From: Terriglobia bacterium
Lineage (GTDB): Bacteria; Acidobacteriota; Terriglobia; Terriglobales; Acidobacteriaceae
Reading direction: 5' to 3'
Length of the DNA: 64,000 nucleotides
NCBI GenBank assembly: GCA_020073385.1
Contig: JAIQFH010000023.1
Coordinates: forward strand, 38,102 to 102,101
In this document: in pieces, positions 1-6,596 of the stretch
How the letters are laid out: each line of letters begins with the position of its first letter
How positions within the stretch are numbered: position 1 is the first letter of the stretch
Made by a program: the position numbers and the translations under genes
The notes under the pieces: generated by a model
Database searches by the model: none
What the model saw: the letters and a program-made list of their open reading frames with translations, nothing else
What the model was told of the DNA's origin: nothing

Positions 1-491
1 TGAAAGCCGATGAAGAGGTGGCACAGCGGCGGCTATTCGTTCTGCAGATCGTCCAGCCAGGCCTGGCGGGCTTAATGGATGGCTCAGTCTCGACGTTGGC
101 TCCGGTGTTCGCTGCGGCCCTGGCCACGCAGAAAAGTTGGGACGCATTCCTGGTCGGCATGGCGGCATCGGCGGGAGCTGGGATCAGCATGGGATTTGCC
201 GAGGCTTTATCTGATGATGGCAGTTTGACCGGGCGCGGGCATCCCTGGGTGCGGGGGCTGATTTGTGGAGCGATGACCTCTGTAGGTGGGGTCGGGCATA
301 CGCTGCCGTTTTTGATTAAGGATTTTCGTGCAGCGCTCTGGGCGGCAGGCCTCGTCGTGCTCGCAGAGTTGGGGGCTATTACCTGGATCCGACGCCGCTA
401 CATGGATACGCCCTGGGTCACGGCGGCGTTGCAGGTTGGGCTGGGTGGAGTGCTGGTGTTTATCACGGGTGTGCTGATCGGGAGTTCTTGA
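1..491 (+). CDS. VIT1/CCC1-type iron transporter, C-terminal part (MbfA-like)
   Basis: The frame is open from the first bases of the window, so this is the C-terminal part of a longer gene; the GTG at 18 is probably internal. The visible protein is a run of hydrophobic segments including GLMDGSVSTLAP, then GISMGFAEALSDDG, and ends with two further membrane helices. These strings are typical of the VIT1/CCC1 domain that follows a ferritin-like (erythrin) domain in MbfA-type membrane ferritins, which export iron from the cytoplasm. The ferritin-like half would lie before the window and cannot be checked. A stand-alone VIT-family transporter is the alternative. Confidence 0.75.
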   Translation, partial: KADEEVAQRRLFVLQIVQPGLAGLMDGSVSTLAPVFAAALATQKSWDAFLVGMAASAGAGISMGFAEALSDDGSLTGRGHPWVRGLICGAMTSVGGVGHTLPFLIKDFRAALWAAGLVVLAELGAITWIRRRYMDTPWVTAALQVGLGGVLVFITGVLIGSS

Positions 492-495
492 TACG

Positions 496-600
496 AGATT
501 GCAGATTTGAGATTTGAGATTTCAGATTTCAGATCGTCAAGGAGTCAACAAGTGCTCAGCATCTTCGGGCGTTCAATCTGCAATCTGAAATCAGCAATCT
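496..600. repeat. Intergenic GATTTGA/CAGATT repeat with inverted arms
   Basis: Left arm at 496-534 is built of short units (GATTGCAGATTT, GAGATTT twice, CAGATTT); the right arm at 574-600 carries the complementary AATCTGCAATCTGAAATC. The arms can pair across about 40 bases. It lies between two convergent genes and could act as a loose bidirectional terminator. It resembles dispersed intergenic repeats in acidobacterial genomes; that comparison is from memory. Confidence 0.55.
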
Positions 601-609
601 AAAAATGTA

Positions 610-1512
610 CTACGGCTCCGTATCCAGCGGGTGCGTGCTCTTCTCGTAAAACTCCTTCTGCAATTTCAGGCTGACGTCGTCTCCCTTCACATCTCGAATT
701 GCTTTGGCGATGGAATCGATCCACCACTTCATCTGATAGTCGCCTAGCTCTTTGTTAGCGGGGGAGCCGTCCCCAGAATAGTGGAACGGAAATCTCGTAT
801 ACCACCAGATGCCGGTGTAGATGTTCTCAGGAATCTTCTGACGAGCCTGATCCGCTCCTGATTCACTGTTGGCACGATCGAGGTGCACCAGGTCGGGACG
901 GGAAATCATCATGTTCGATGTTTCGCCCTCTCCGGCGTGCATGTCCATGCTGGTCTTACGAGGAGGGCCTCCCTTCCCGGAAGGTTCGAGTTCGTTGAAC
1001 ACATAGACCACATAGTCGTGCGGCTTGTCGAGTTGGGTCTGTGCGAAGTACGGCAGCAGGCTGTTATTGCCGCCGTGACCGTTGACGACCAGGACTTTCT
1101 TGCAGCCATTGCGGGCCATCTCGTCGGTGGTTTCCTGCAGCAAAGCTAGTTGCAGGCCGCGGCTATAAGCCATCGTTCCGGGTTCGTGCTTAGCCTCAGA
1201 GATCTGACCGAAATAGTATTCGGGAAACACCACTGCATACTCATGCTCAGCGGCGTGGAGCGCGGCATAGCGCACGTCGAGCAGGTCTGTGCCGAGCGGG
1301 AGATGCGGCCCGTGTTTCTCCAGAATTCCGAAAGGAAGAAGACAGACGCCGCCAGAGCGATGAATGCCTTCTCGAAAATCGGAGGCGGTAAGCTCCTCCC
1401 AGTGAGTCGAAAGCTTCGACGGTGCGGCTTGAGCGCGGGCCTGCGAACTCAACGGCAAACACAACAACACAGATACTGCCAGGAGTGCTGAACCGCCGGA
1501 ATGGATGCGCAT
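610..1512 (-). CDS. Secreted creatininase-family amidohydrolase
   Basis: About 300 residues. The ATG at 1512 is chosen because it begins a clear Sec signal peptide (MRIHSGGSALLAVSVLLCLP) preceded by GGGAG; the frame stays open for 62 more codons upstream but that stretch is not protein-like. Creatininase-family features are visible: PFGILEKHGPHLPLGTD near the N-terminus (metal ligands Glu, His and Asp), VLVVNGHGGNN in the middle, and MDMHAGEGETS (His and Glu). The family hydrolyses cyclic or linear amides such as creatinine or formamides with two metal ions. The signal peptide predicts a periplasmic enzyme, so the substrate is probably not creatinine. Its neighbour at 1704 is divergent and also secreted. 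Confidence 0.85.
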   Translation of the reverse strand: MRIHSGGSALLAVSVLLCLPLSSQARAQAAPSKLSTHWEELTASDFREGIHRSGGVCLLPFGILEKHGPHLPLGTDLLDVRYAALHAAEHEYAVVFPEYYFGQISEAKHEPGTMAYSRGLQLALLQETTDEMARNGCKKVLVVNGHGGNNSLLPYFAQTQLDKPHDYVVYVFNELEPSGKGGPPRKTSMDMHAGEGETSNMMISRPDLVHLDRANSESGADQARQKIPENIYTGIWWYTRFPFHYSGDGSPANKELGDYQMKWWIDSIAKAIRDVKGDDVSLKLQKEFYEKSTHPLDTEP

Positions 1513-1703
1513 GGAAGAATCTCCCTTGTGCGCGGATTCTACCACTGGAAGCCCTCTATTAAAACGTATCAATACTATGGGATCCACTAGGTGCACCCTC
1601 CGATTGGGTGACCTCAGTGTGCAACTCCGGCGACCATTGCGTGTTCTATTCTCGAGTGTGATTTTTTCGTAGGACTGCACGAGCGGGGGGCTCAACATTG
1701 AGA

Positions 1704-2555
1704 ATGATGCGTACGGCTGCGCGCCTTCTATTCCACTTCATTGTGGTTTTCGCAAGCTTTTGTTCCGCCCAACAGTTGCTCCAGGTTCCACGCGAAGATG
1801 GAGCCCAGACGACGTTGCGCGTCGATGCACCAACGAGCGGCGGATGCGCGCCGCTCGCTCTGATCTCGCCGGGAGCCGGAGGAAGCGAAAATGGATACCG
1901 TTATCTGGCGGAAGGTCTGCAGGCAGACGGATGGCGTGCGATCGTGATGGGGCACAAAGAGAGCGGCAGGGCCGCGCTGACTTCAGACATACAGGAGCAA
2001 CATGGCGTCAAGAGAGGACTGCGCGAATTAGTCGATAATCCAAAGGCCTATGAGGCGCGGCTGAGGGATATTGCCGCCGCCCTGAGGTGGGCTGAGACCT
2101 CTTGCAAGGCTCCCTATGTCGCGCTGATCGGCCACTCCATGGGCGCGCGCACGGTCATGGTTGAGGCAGGGGCCGGGAACAAGCTCGGCATTAGAGGCCA
2201 AGATCGGTTCGACGCGTATGTGGCTATGTCTCCCGACGGGCCAGACCCCATGTTCCCGGAAAATGCGTGGAGCGGGATTCGCAAGCCGATGCTGATCTTG
2301 ACGGGCACTCGCGACAAGTCGATGCAGACAGGAGAATACAAATCGCGGACGATTCCATATGACAGTATGCCTCCCGGATGCAAGTGGCTGGGCGTGATTG
2401 ACGGCGCAACGCACATGAATTTCGCGGGCGTTGGTTTTGCGGGAACAACCGAAAAGATCACACTGATGGAGACGAGAGCATTCCTCGATGGGCTGCGGGG
2501 CGGGAAGTGTGAGGGTCCTGTGAAAACAGGGGGGATTGCCTTGAAGAACAAGTAG
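1704..2555 (+). CDS. Secreted alpha/beta hydrolase
   Basis: About 283 residues with an N-terminal hydrophobic leader ending near CSAQQ, so exported. The nucleophile elbow GHSMGAR is clear, with LISPGAGGSENGY upstream as the oxyanion region and GTRDKSM plus GATHMNF near the C-terminus supplying the likely Asp and His. This resembles the chlorophyllase/dienelactone-hydrolase-like group of secreted esterases. Start: ATG at 1704 or 1707; a TTG at 1698 is also in frame, seven bases after a G-run. The gene is divergent from the creatininase-family gene. Substrate not predictable from sequence. Confidence 0.8.
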   Translation: MMRTAARLLFHFIVVFASFCSAQQLLQVPREDGAQTTLRVDAPTSGGCAPLALISPGAGGSENGYRYLAEGLQADGWRAIVMGHKESGRAALTSDIQEQHGVKRGLRELVDNPKAYEARLRDIAAALRWAETSCKAPYVALIGHSMGARTVMVEAGAGNKLGIRGQDRFDAYVAMSPDGPDPMFPENAWSGIRKPMLILTGTRDKSMQTGEYKSRTIPYDSMPPGCKWLGVIDGATHMNFAGVGFAGTTEKITLMETRAFLDGLRGGKCEGPVKTGGIALKNK

Positions 2556-2573
2556 ATGACTTAAATTCAAACC

Positions 2574-2606
2574 CCCACCCTGTCGCCAAGCGCGACAAGA
2601 GTGGGG
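2574..2606. terminator. Hairpin between convergent genes
   Basis: CCCACCCTGTCGC is separated by five bases from GCGACAAGAGTGGG, giving a stem of about 13 pairs with slight mismatch. It stands between the hydrolase ending at 2555 and the minus-strand gene ending at 2635. There is no strong T-tract on either side. The outer arms CCCACCCTG and AGAGTGGG recur in the hairpin at 3145-3171, so this belongs to a repeat family reused as a terminator. Confidence 0.6.
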
Positions 2607-2634
2607 CACCCGCTTTCAACAATCTCCCTTGCAG

Positions 2635-3061
2635 CTACTTCAGGAAGATCTCTTGCAGTAGATCTGAAGTAATGATTTCGCGGATCTCAGCACGCTTCTC
2701 GCCCAACTGTTGCGCGGCTTGCTTCCCGCCCAAGATCTTGTCGCGCGCAGCCTCGCCTTTTGCCGCCAAGCCGTCCATTGCAGCGTGATTCTTGTATTCG
2801 ATGGCGACCGCGATGTCCCAATCTTCAGGGCTGGCCTTGGTCTCCTTTAGGAAGACCTTGTAGTCCATGATCACCCCTTGGCGCTTTTCCTCTTCTGATT
2901 AAAGGCTTAGTGGATTGGCGAAGACTGGAGAGATAAGCGTCCATCTGTGTGGGCTTGACGCGAATCAATTGAACGCGCCAGATTGGGCCTTCGGTGTAAT
3001 GCTCCTGCGCAAACAGAGCGGGAGCGACGAGCAACAGCACGAGCCCATAGAGCTTGTTCAT
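2635..3061 (-). pseudogene. Small secreted protein gene with an apparent frameshift
   Basis: Two frames make one protein. The first begins at ATG 3061 with GGAG before it and encodes a signal peptide (MNKLYGLVLLLVAPALFAQ) followed by HYTEGPIWRVQLIRVKPTQM and YLSSLRQSTKPLI. The second frame gives EEEKRQGVIMDYKVFLKE and continues to the stop at 2635 (DLLQEIFLK). The frame changes near 2891-2900: reading AAGAGGAAAAG one base later restores Glu-Glu-Glu-Lys. I recognise no named domain; similar small exported proteins occur in acidobacteria. It is either a true inactivating indel or a sequencing error. No domain boundary or linker justifies two separate genes. Confidence 0.75.
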
Positions 3062-3134
3062 AGGAGTCTCCTGGATGTTAGTGATTGAAACGGCTGGAGG
3101 ATCATACGCTCGCGGCAGTAAATGAGCCAGCACA

Positions 3135-3171
3135 CAAAAAAATACCCACCCTGCGAAAACCGCAGAGTGGG
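3135..3171 (-). terminator. Intrinsic terminator of hpf
   Basis: On the minus strand CCCACTCTGCG, a five-base loop, and CGCAGGGTGGG form an 11-pair stem with one mismatch. The stem is followed by TATTTTTTT, an ideal U-tract. It lies 30 bases after the hpf stop codon. Confidence 0.85.
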
Positions 3172-3200
3172 GAATCTCCTGATCTGAAATTGCTATCCTC

Positions 3201-3809
3201 TCACGGCACTTCAATTAACTGCATCTTGCCGTCTTTGGCGCGGTGCAGGACCATCACTTTGCCCTTGGGATCGCGGAAGATGAATACGTCTCGGTCTTTA
3301 AAATGGGCTTCTTTGATTGCTTCTTCGAGCGTCATGGGGCGCATGGCAACGGCTTCGTCGGAGCGGACCAGATGAACCTCGGTCGTCTTCGCAACTGCAG
3401 GATATTTGTGGACCATGACCGGAACGGCCGTCTTCTCAGACAGTCCGACCGTAGTCTGCAACTCTTCCTGGACGGAGTGTCCGTTCCACCTCTTGGTCTC
3501 TTCACTCTTGCGAGCGGAGCGCTTCTTGGCCTGCCACTTCGTTTTGTGCTTGATCGCCTGCTTTTCGAGATGATCCAGCGCCTCGTTCACCGCGATCGTC
3601 ATGTCTTTCGCCTGAGCCAACCCGACCAGCGGTCCGTTGCGCGGGTTGATGGTGATTTCGGCCTTATGGCGGTGCTTTTCGACCGCAAGGATCACTTTGG
3701 TTTCGAATTTGTCGCCCAGAATTTTGCGGATTTTCGTGAGGCCGGTTTCAACTTCTTTGCGGATGGCGTTGGTGACTTCGTACTGTCTTCCCGTGTACTC
3801 CACATTCAT
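3201..3809 (-). CDS. hpf: Ribosome hibernation promoting factor, long form
   Basis: 202 residues from ATG 3809, which has AGGAGGGG upstream; an upstream in-frame ATG would add 16 unlikely residues. The N-terminal half (MNVEYTGRQYEVTNAIRKEV to about residue 100) is the S30AE/RaiA ribosome-binding domain. A linker rich in Lys and Arg follows. The last 60 residues (VRSDEAVAMRPMTLEEA, then VFIFRDPKGKVMVLHR) are the dimerisation domain found only in long HPF. Long HPF joins two 70S ribosomes into inactive 100S particles in starved cells. Position downstream of lptB and rpoN matches the widely conserved lpt-rpoN-hpf order. Ends at a strong terminator. Confidence 0.95.
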   Translation of the reverse strand: MNVEYTGRQYEVTNAIRKEVETGLTKIRKILGDKFETKVILAVEKHRHKAEITINPRNGPLVGLAQAKDMTIAVNEALDHLEKQAIKHKTKWQAKKRSARKSEETKRWNGHSVQEELQTTVGLSEKTAVPVMVHKYPAVAKTTEVHLVRSDEAVAMRPMTLEEAIKEAHFKDRDVFIFRDPKGKVMVLHRAKDGKMQLIEVP

Positions 3810-3865
3810 GAGCGCCCCTCCTAGAAAAGTCGTATCGAGATAAATTGGGCACTGCACTGGAACAA

Positions 3866-3960
3866 AGTCAGAAGGTAGAAGTCAGAATGCAGAAGCACAT
3901 TCACTCAGCATCCAGTTGTTTGTCACTTTACTTCTTCCTTCTTACTCCTCACTTCTGCAT
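3866..3960. repeat. GAAGTCAGAA-type intergenic inverted repeat
   Basis: Left arm 3866-3895 has purine-rich units (AGTCAGAAGGTAGAAGTC, then AGAATGCAGAAG). The right arm 3931-3960 has the pyrimidine counterpart (CTTCTTCCTTCTTACTCC, then ACTTCTGCAT). It fills the rpoN-hpf gap and reaches the rpoN stop codon. Similar AGAAGTNAGAAGT repeats are scattered in acidobacterial genomes. Transcribed as RNA it could fold into a long imperfect hairpin between the two genes. Confidence 0.55.
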
Positions 3961-5732
3961 TATTTCTTTACCCGGCGCTGGTGCGTGCTCGGGATGCGCA
4001 TGTCTTCGCGGTACTTCGCTACCGTACGGCGGGTCACTTGAATCCCCTGGGACTGCAGGATGCGGGTGATCTGCTCGTCGGTCAACGGACGGCTGGGATC
4101 TTCTTCCTCGATCAGCTTTTTTACACGGCGCTTAAGGATCAGCAGCGATGTGCCGCCGCCCTCCGGGCCCTGCACGCTCTCGCTGAAGAAATACCGCAGT
4201 TCGAACACGCCCTGCGGTGTATGGGCGTATTTGTTGGCCACGGCACGGCTTACCGTCGAAGGATGCACGCCGATTTCTTCGGCCACCTCCTTGATCATCA
4301 TGGGTTTGAGCTGATCTATACCTCTTTCGAGGAACTCCTGCTGACGGGCGACGATCGAGTAGCAGACCTTGGTGATGGTCTGTTTTCGCTGCTCAATGTT
4401 CTTGATGAGCTGAATCGCACTCTTATAGCGCTCTTTCACATAGTCCCGCGTGTTCTTGTCGTTCGTCCCGTCACGCGTGACCAGTTTCTTGTAAGCGGGA
4501 TTGAGGCGAAGCTGCGGCAGGTCTTCGTCATTCATGATGACCAGCCACTCGTCGCCGTGCTTGACGAAGGCCACATCGGGCTCGATCAGGCGCGCCTGGA
4601 CCTTGTTGTACTGCAGCCCGGGCCGCGGATCGAGCGTGCGGATGTAGTCGAGCGCAGCCTGCACGGCCTCGATGGGGCGGCCAATGGCCTTGGCGATTTC
4701 CTTGTGCTGCTTGTTCTGCAGTCCACGAAGATGCTGATCGACGACGGCCATGGCATCCTGCAGAACCTGAGCCGTCCCGTTTCCGTTCTTGCGCTGTTCC
4801 AACTGGACCTGATGGAAACGAAGCTGGTTCAGCAGGCACTGGCGCAGATCGCGGCAGCCAACCCCCGGAGGATCCAGCTGTTGTACAACCTGCAGGGCCT
4901 CCTGCAAATCGGCGGCACTGAAGTTTGGTTTGTATGTGACTCTCGCCGCTGGTTCCGGCGCGGGAGCAACCGCGGCCGCACCATTCCCCGACGAGATCGA
5001 CGGCAATTCTGCAGCGGTCGTAACTTCCCCGGCCGATAAGTTCGCCAGGTGCGGATCATCTGGAAAATCAGAATCTACTGACCCCGCCAATAGCTCCCCA
5101 ACCACCCCAACCGCCGTGGTGTCAGCTATGCCGAGCGCTTGCACTTCACTTGCGATATTTCTTGCGGCTTCCGCATCGGCTTCTGGCGGCGCCGGGGGTG
5201 CAATTCCGAGCAATTCCTCGTCACTGGCGATGAGGTAGCCGTCCTCATTGAGGTTACCGACGACTAGGTCCGCTGCCTCGCGCACTTCCCGGCGTAGACT
5301 GAGCGCTCCCAGTTGCCAGGACAGATGGTCCGTCAGATTGGTTGGCTTCGAAAGGAAATTCTCGAACGAGGGACGCTCGATGTCTTCCATCTCGCTGTGC
5401 GTACGGTATCCGGGATCGAGATAGTCCTGGAAGAACGAGCCGAAGTCGATTTCTTCGAAGGGATCCTTCTTCTCTACTGCTGTGATGGGATTTTCTTCGG
5501 TAGTAGCGGCAGCGGCGCGATCGCGATCTTCTTCCTTTTTGCCAACCTCGTCGAGAAGAGGAACAGAATCTTCGAGTTCCTCCAGCACAGGATTCTCGAC
5601 CATCTCGGTATTGATCATGTCCTTGAGCTCAAGCTTATTGAGCGCGAGGACGGAGACCATCTGCACCAAACCCGGTGTGAGGATCTGGCGCTGCGAGAGC
5701 TTTACGCTTAGTTTGTGTTGAAGCAGGACCAT
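3960..5732 (-). CDS. rpoN: RNA polymerase sigma-54 factor
   Basis: 590 residues from ATG 5732, chosen because the sigma-54 N-terminus (MVLLQHKLSVKLSQRQILTP) starts there. Region I is Gln/Leu-rich and contacts bacterial enhancer-binding proteins. An acidic linker follows, then the core-binding domain, then the helix-turn-helix region (EEIGVHPSTVSRAVANKYA) and near the C-terminus the RpoN box RRTVAKYRE, which reads the -24 element. Between about residues 190 and 275 there is a low-complexity Ala/Pro/Glu insertion that makes the protein longer than the usual 430-500 residues. Sigma-54 needs an ATP-driven activator; none is encoded in this window. Confidence 0.96.
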   Translation of the reverse strand: MVLLQHKLSVKLSQRQILTPGLVQMVSVLALNKLELKDMINTEMVENPVLEELEDSVPLLDEVGKKEEDRDRAAAATTEENPITAVEKKDPFEEIDFGSFFQDYLDPGYRTHSEMEDIERPSFENFLSKPTNLTDHLSWQLGALSLRREVREAADLVVGNLNEDGYLIASDEELLGIAPPAPPEADAEAARNIASEVQALGIADTTAVGVVGELLAGSVDSDFPDDPHLANLSAGEVTTAAELPSISSGNGAAAVAPAPEPAARVTYKPNFSAADLQEALQVVQQLDPPGVGCRDLRQCLLNQLRFHQVQLEQRKNGNGTAQVLQDAMAVVDQHLRGLQNKQHKEIAKAIGRPIEAVQAALDYIRTLDPRPGLQYNKVQARLIEPDVAFVKHGDEWLVIMNDEDLPQLRLNPAYKKLVTRDGTNDKNTRDYVKERYKSAIQLIKNIEQRKQTITKVCYSIVARQQEFLERGIDQLKPMMIKEVAEEIGVHPSTVSRAVANKYAHTPQGVFELRYFFSESVQGPEGGGTSLLILKRRVKKLIEEEDPSRPLTDEQITRILQSQGIQVTRRTVAKYREDMRIPSTHQRRVKK

Positions 5733-5769
5733 GAATTCCGTTCGAATCTTCGCGTCTGCGAAAACCGTC

Positions 5770-5833
5770 AACCACAAAGGTCACGAAGGTTCACGAAGGA
5801 AAACCTTAGTGATCCTTCGTGTCCTTCGTGGTT
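5770..5833. repeat. ACCACRAAGG/CACGAAGG inverted repeat in lptB-rpoN gap
   Basis: The left arm AACCACAAAGGTCACGAAGG plus TTCACGAAGGA faces the right arm TCCTTCGTGTCCTTCGTGGTT. The arms pair as CACGAAGG units, leaving a central loop of about ten bases. The element sits between lptB and rpoN, where it could attenuate read-through or protect RNA ends. The CACGAAGG unit is a recurrent intergenic repeat in several soil bacterial phyla. Confidence 0.7.
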
Positions 5834-5843
5834 CAAGCTTTTC

Positions 5844-6572
5844 TCACACCAGCGAGAAACTCTCGCCCAAATACACCCTTCTTACTTCCGGATCGCCGGC
5901 CAATTGCCCGGGCTGTCCCTGACGGAAAATACGGCCGTCATCAATGATGTACGCTCGATCGGTTACCGATAGCGTTTCGCGCACATTGTGATCGGTAATC
6001 AGCACTCCGATGCCGCAGGCCCGCAGGCTACTAATAATCTTCTGCAAATCGAGAACGGCAATCGGGTCAATCCCTGAAAACGGTTCATCCAGCAAAATGA
6101 ATGTGGGGTTGATGCAAAGGCAGCGGGCAATTTCCACGCGCCGGCGTTCCCCACCGGACAGGGCGTAACCACGGTTCTGGCGGATATGCTCCAGTCCCAG
6201 TTCGTCAATGAATTTTTCCATCTTCTCGCGGCGCTCGTGCCAGGAAATCGGCTGCGCTTCCAATACCGCGAGGATGTTCTCTTCCACCGTCAACTTACGA
6301 AAAACCGATGCTTCTTGCGGGAGATAGCTGATGCCATACTGACGCGCCCGAAGATACATGGGAACGTCGGTGATGTCCTGACCGTCATACAGCACGCGAC
6401 CAGTGTCGGGGGGGATCAGGCCAACGATGGCGTAAAACGTGGTAGTTTTGCCTGCGCCGTTAGGCCCTAATAATCCAACCACTTCGCCTTGATCGACTTG
6501 CAGGCTTACCCCATTCACAACGCGACGGCCACGATAGGACTTGCAGATTTCTTCGGTGGCCAGGATACGCAT
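5844..6572 (-). CDS. lptB: LPS export ABC transporter ATP-binding protein LptB
   Basis: 242 residues, the normal LptB length. Walker A GPNGAGKT is at about 36-43, the signature [14 protein letters not shown] at 138-151, Walker [14 protein letters not shown] at 158-170, and the switch His in LITDHNV near 195. LptB powers extraction of lipopolysaccharide from the inner membrane with LptF and LptG, which are not in this window. The context upstream (LptC/LptA-like) and downstream (rpoN, hpf) confirms LptB rather than the related LivF/LivG ATPases. It begins 25 bases after the lptC/A-like stop, so the two genes are probably co-transcribed. Confidence 0.95.
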   Translation of the reverse strand: MRILATEEICKSYRGRRVVNGVSLQVDQGEVVGLLGPNGAGKTTTFYAIVGLIPPDTGRVLYDGQDITDVPMYLRARQYGISYLPQEASVFRKLTVEENILAVLEAQPISWHERREKMEKFIDELGLEHIRQNRGYALSGGERRRVEIARCLCINPTFILLDEPFSGIDPIAVLDLQKIISSLRACGIGVLITDHNVRETLSVTDRAYIIDDGRIFRQGQPGQLAGDPEVRRVYLGESFSLV

Positions 6573-6596
6573 TTATCGTGCCAACAAGGTACGCAA

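Noticed and set aside
496..600. Considered as a CRISPR array because of repeated short units
   Set aside because: Units of 7-12 bases without spacers of regular length and no cas genes; they form inverted arms instead.
1513..1698. N-terminal extension of the creatininase-family gene
   Set aside because: The signal peptide and ribosome-binding site begin at 1512; the extension is basic and unlike a protein N-terminus.
3981..5039. Long rightward open frame of 352 codons opposite rpoN
   Set aside because: Antisense shadow of a well-conserved gene; Arg/Leu/Val-rich composition and no ribosome-binding site.
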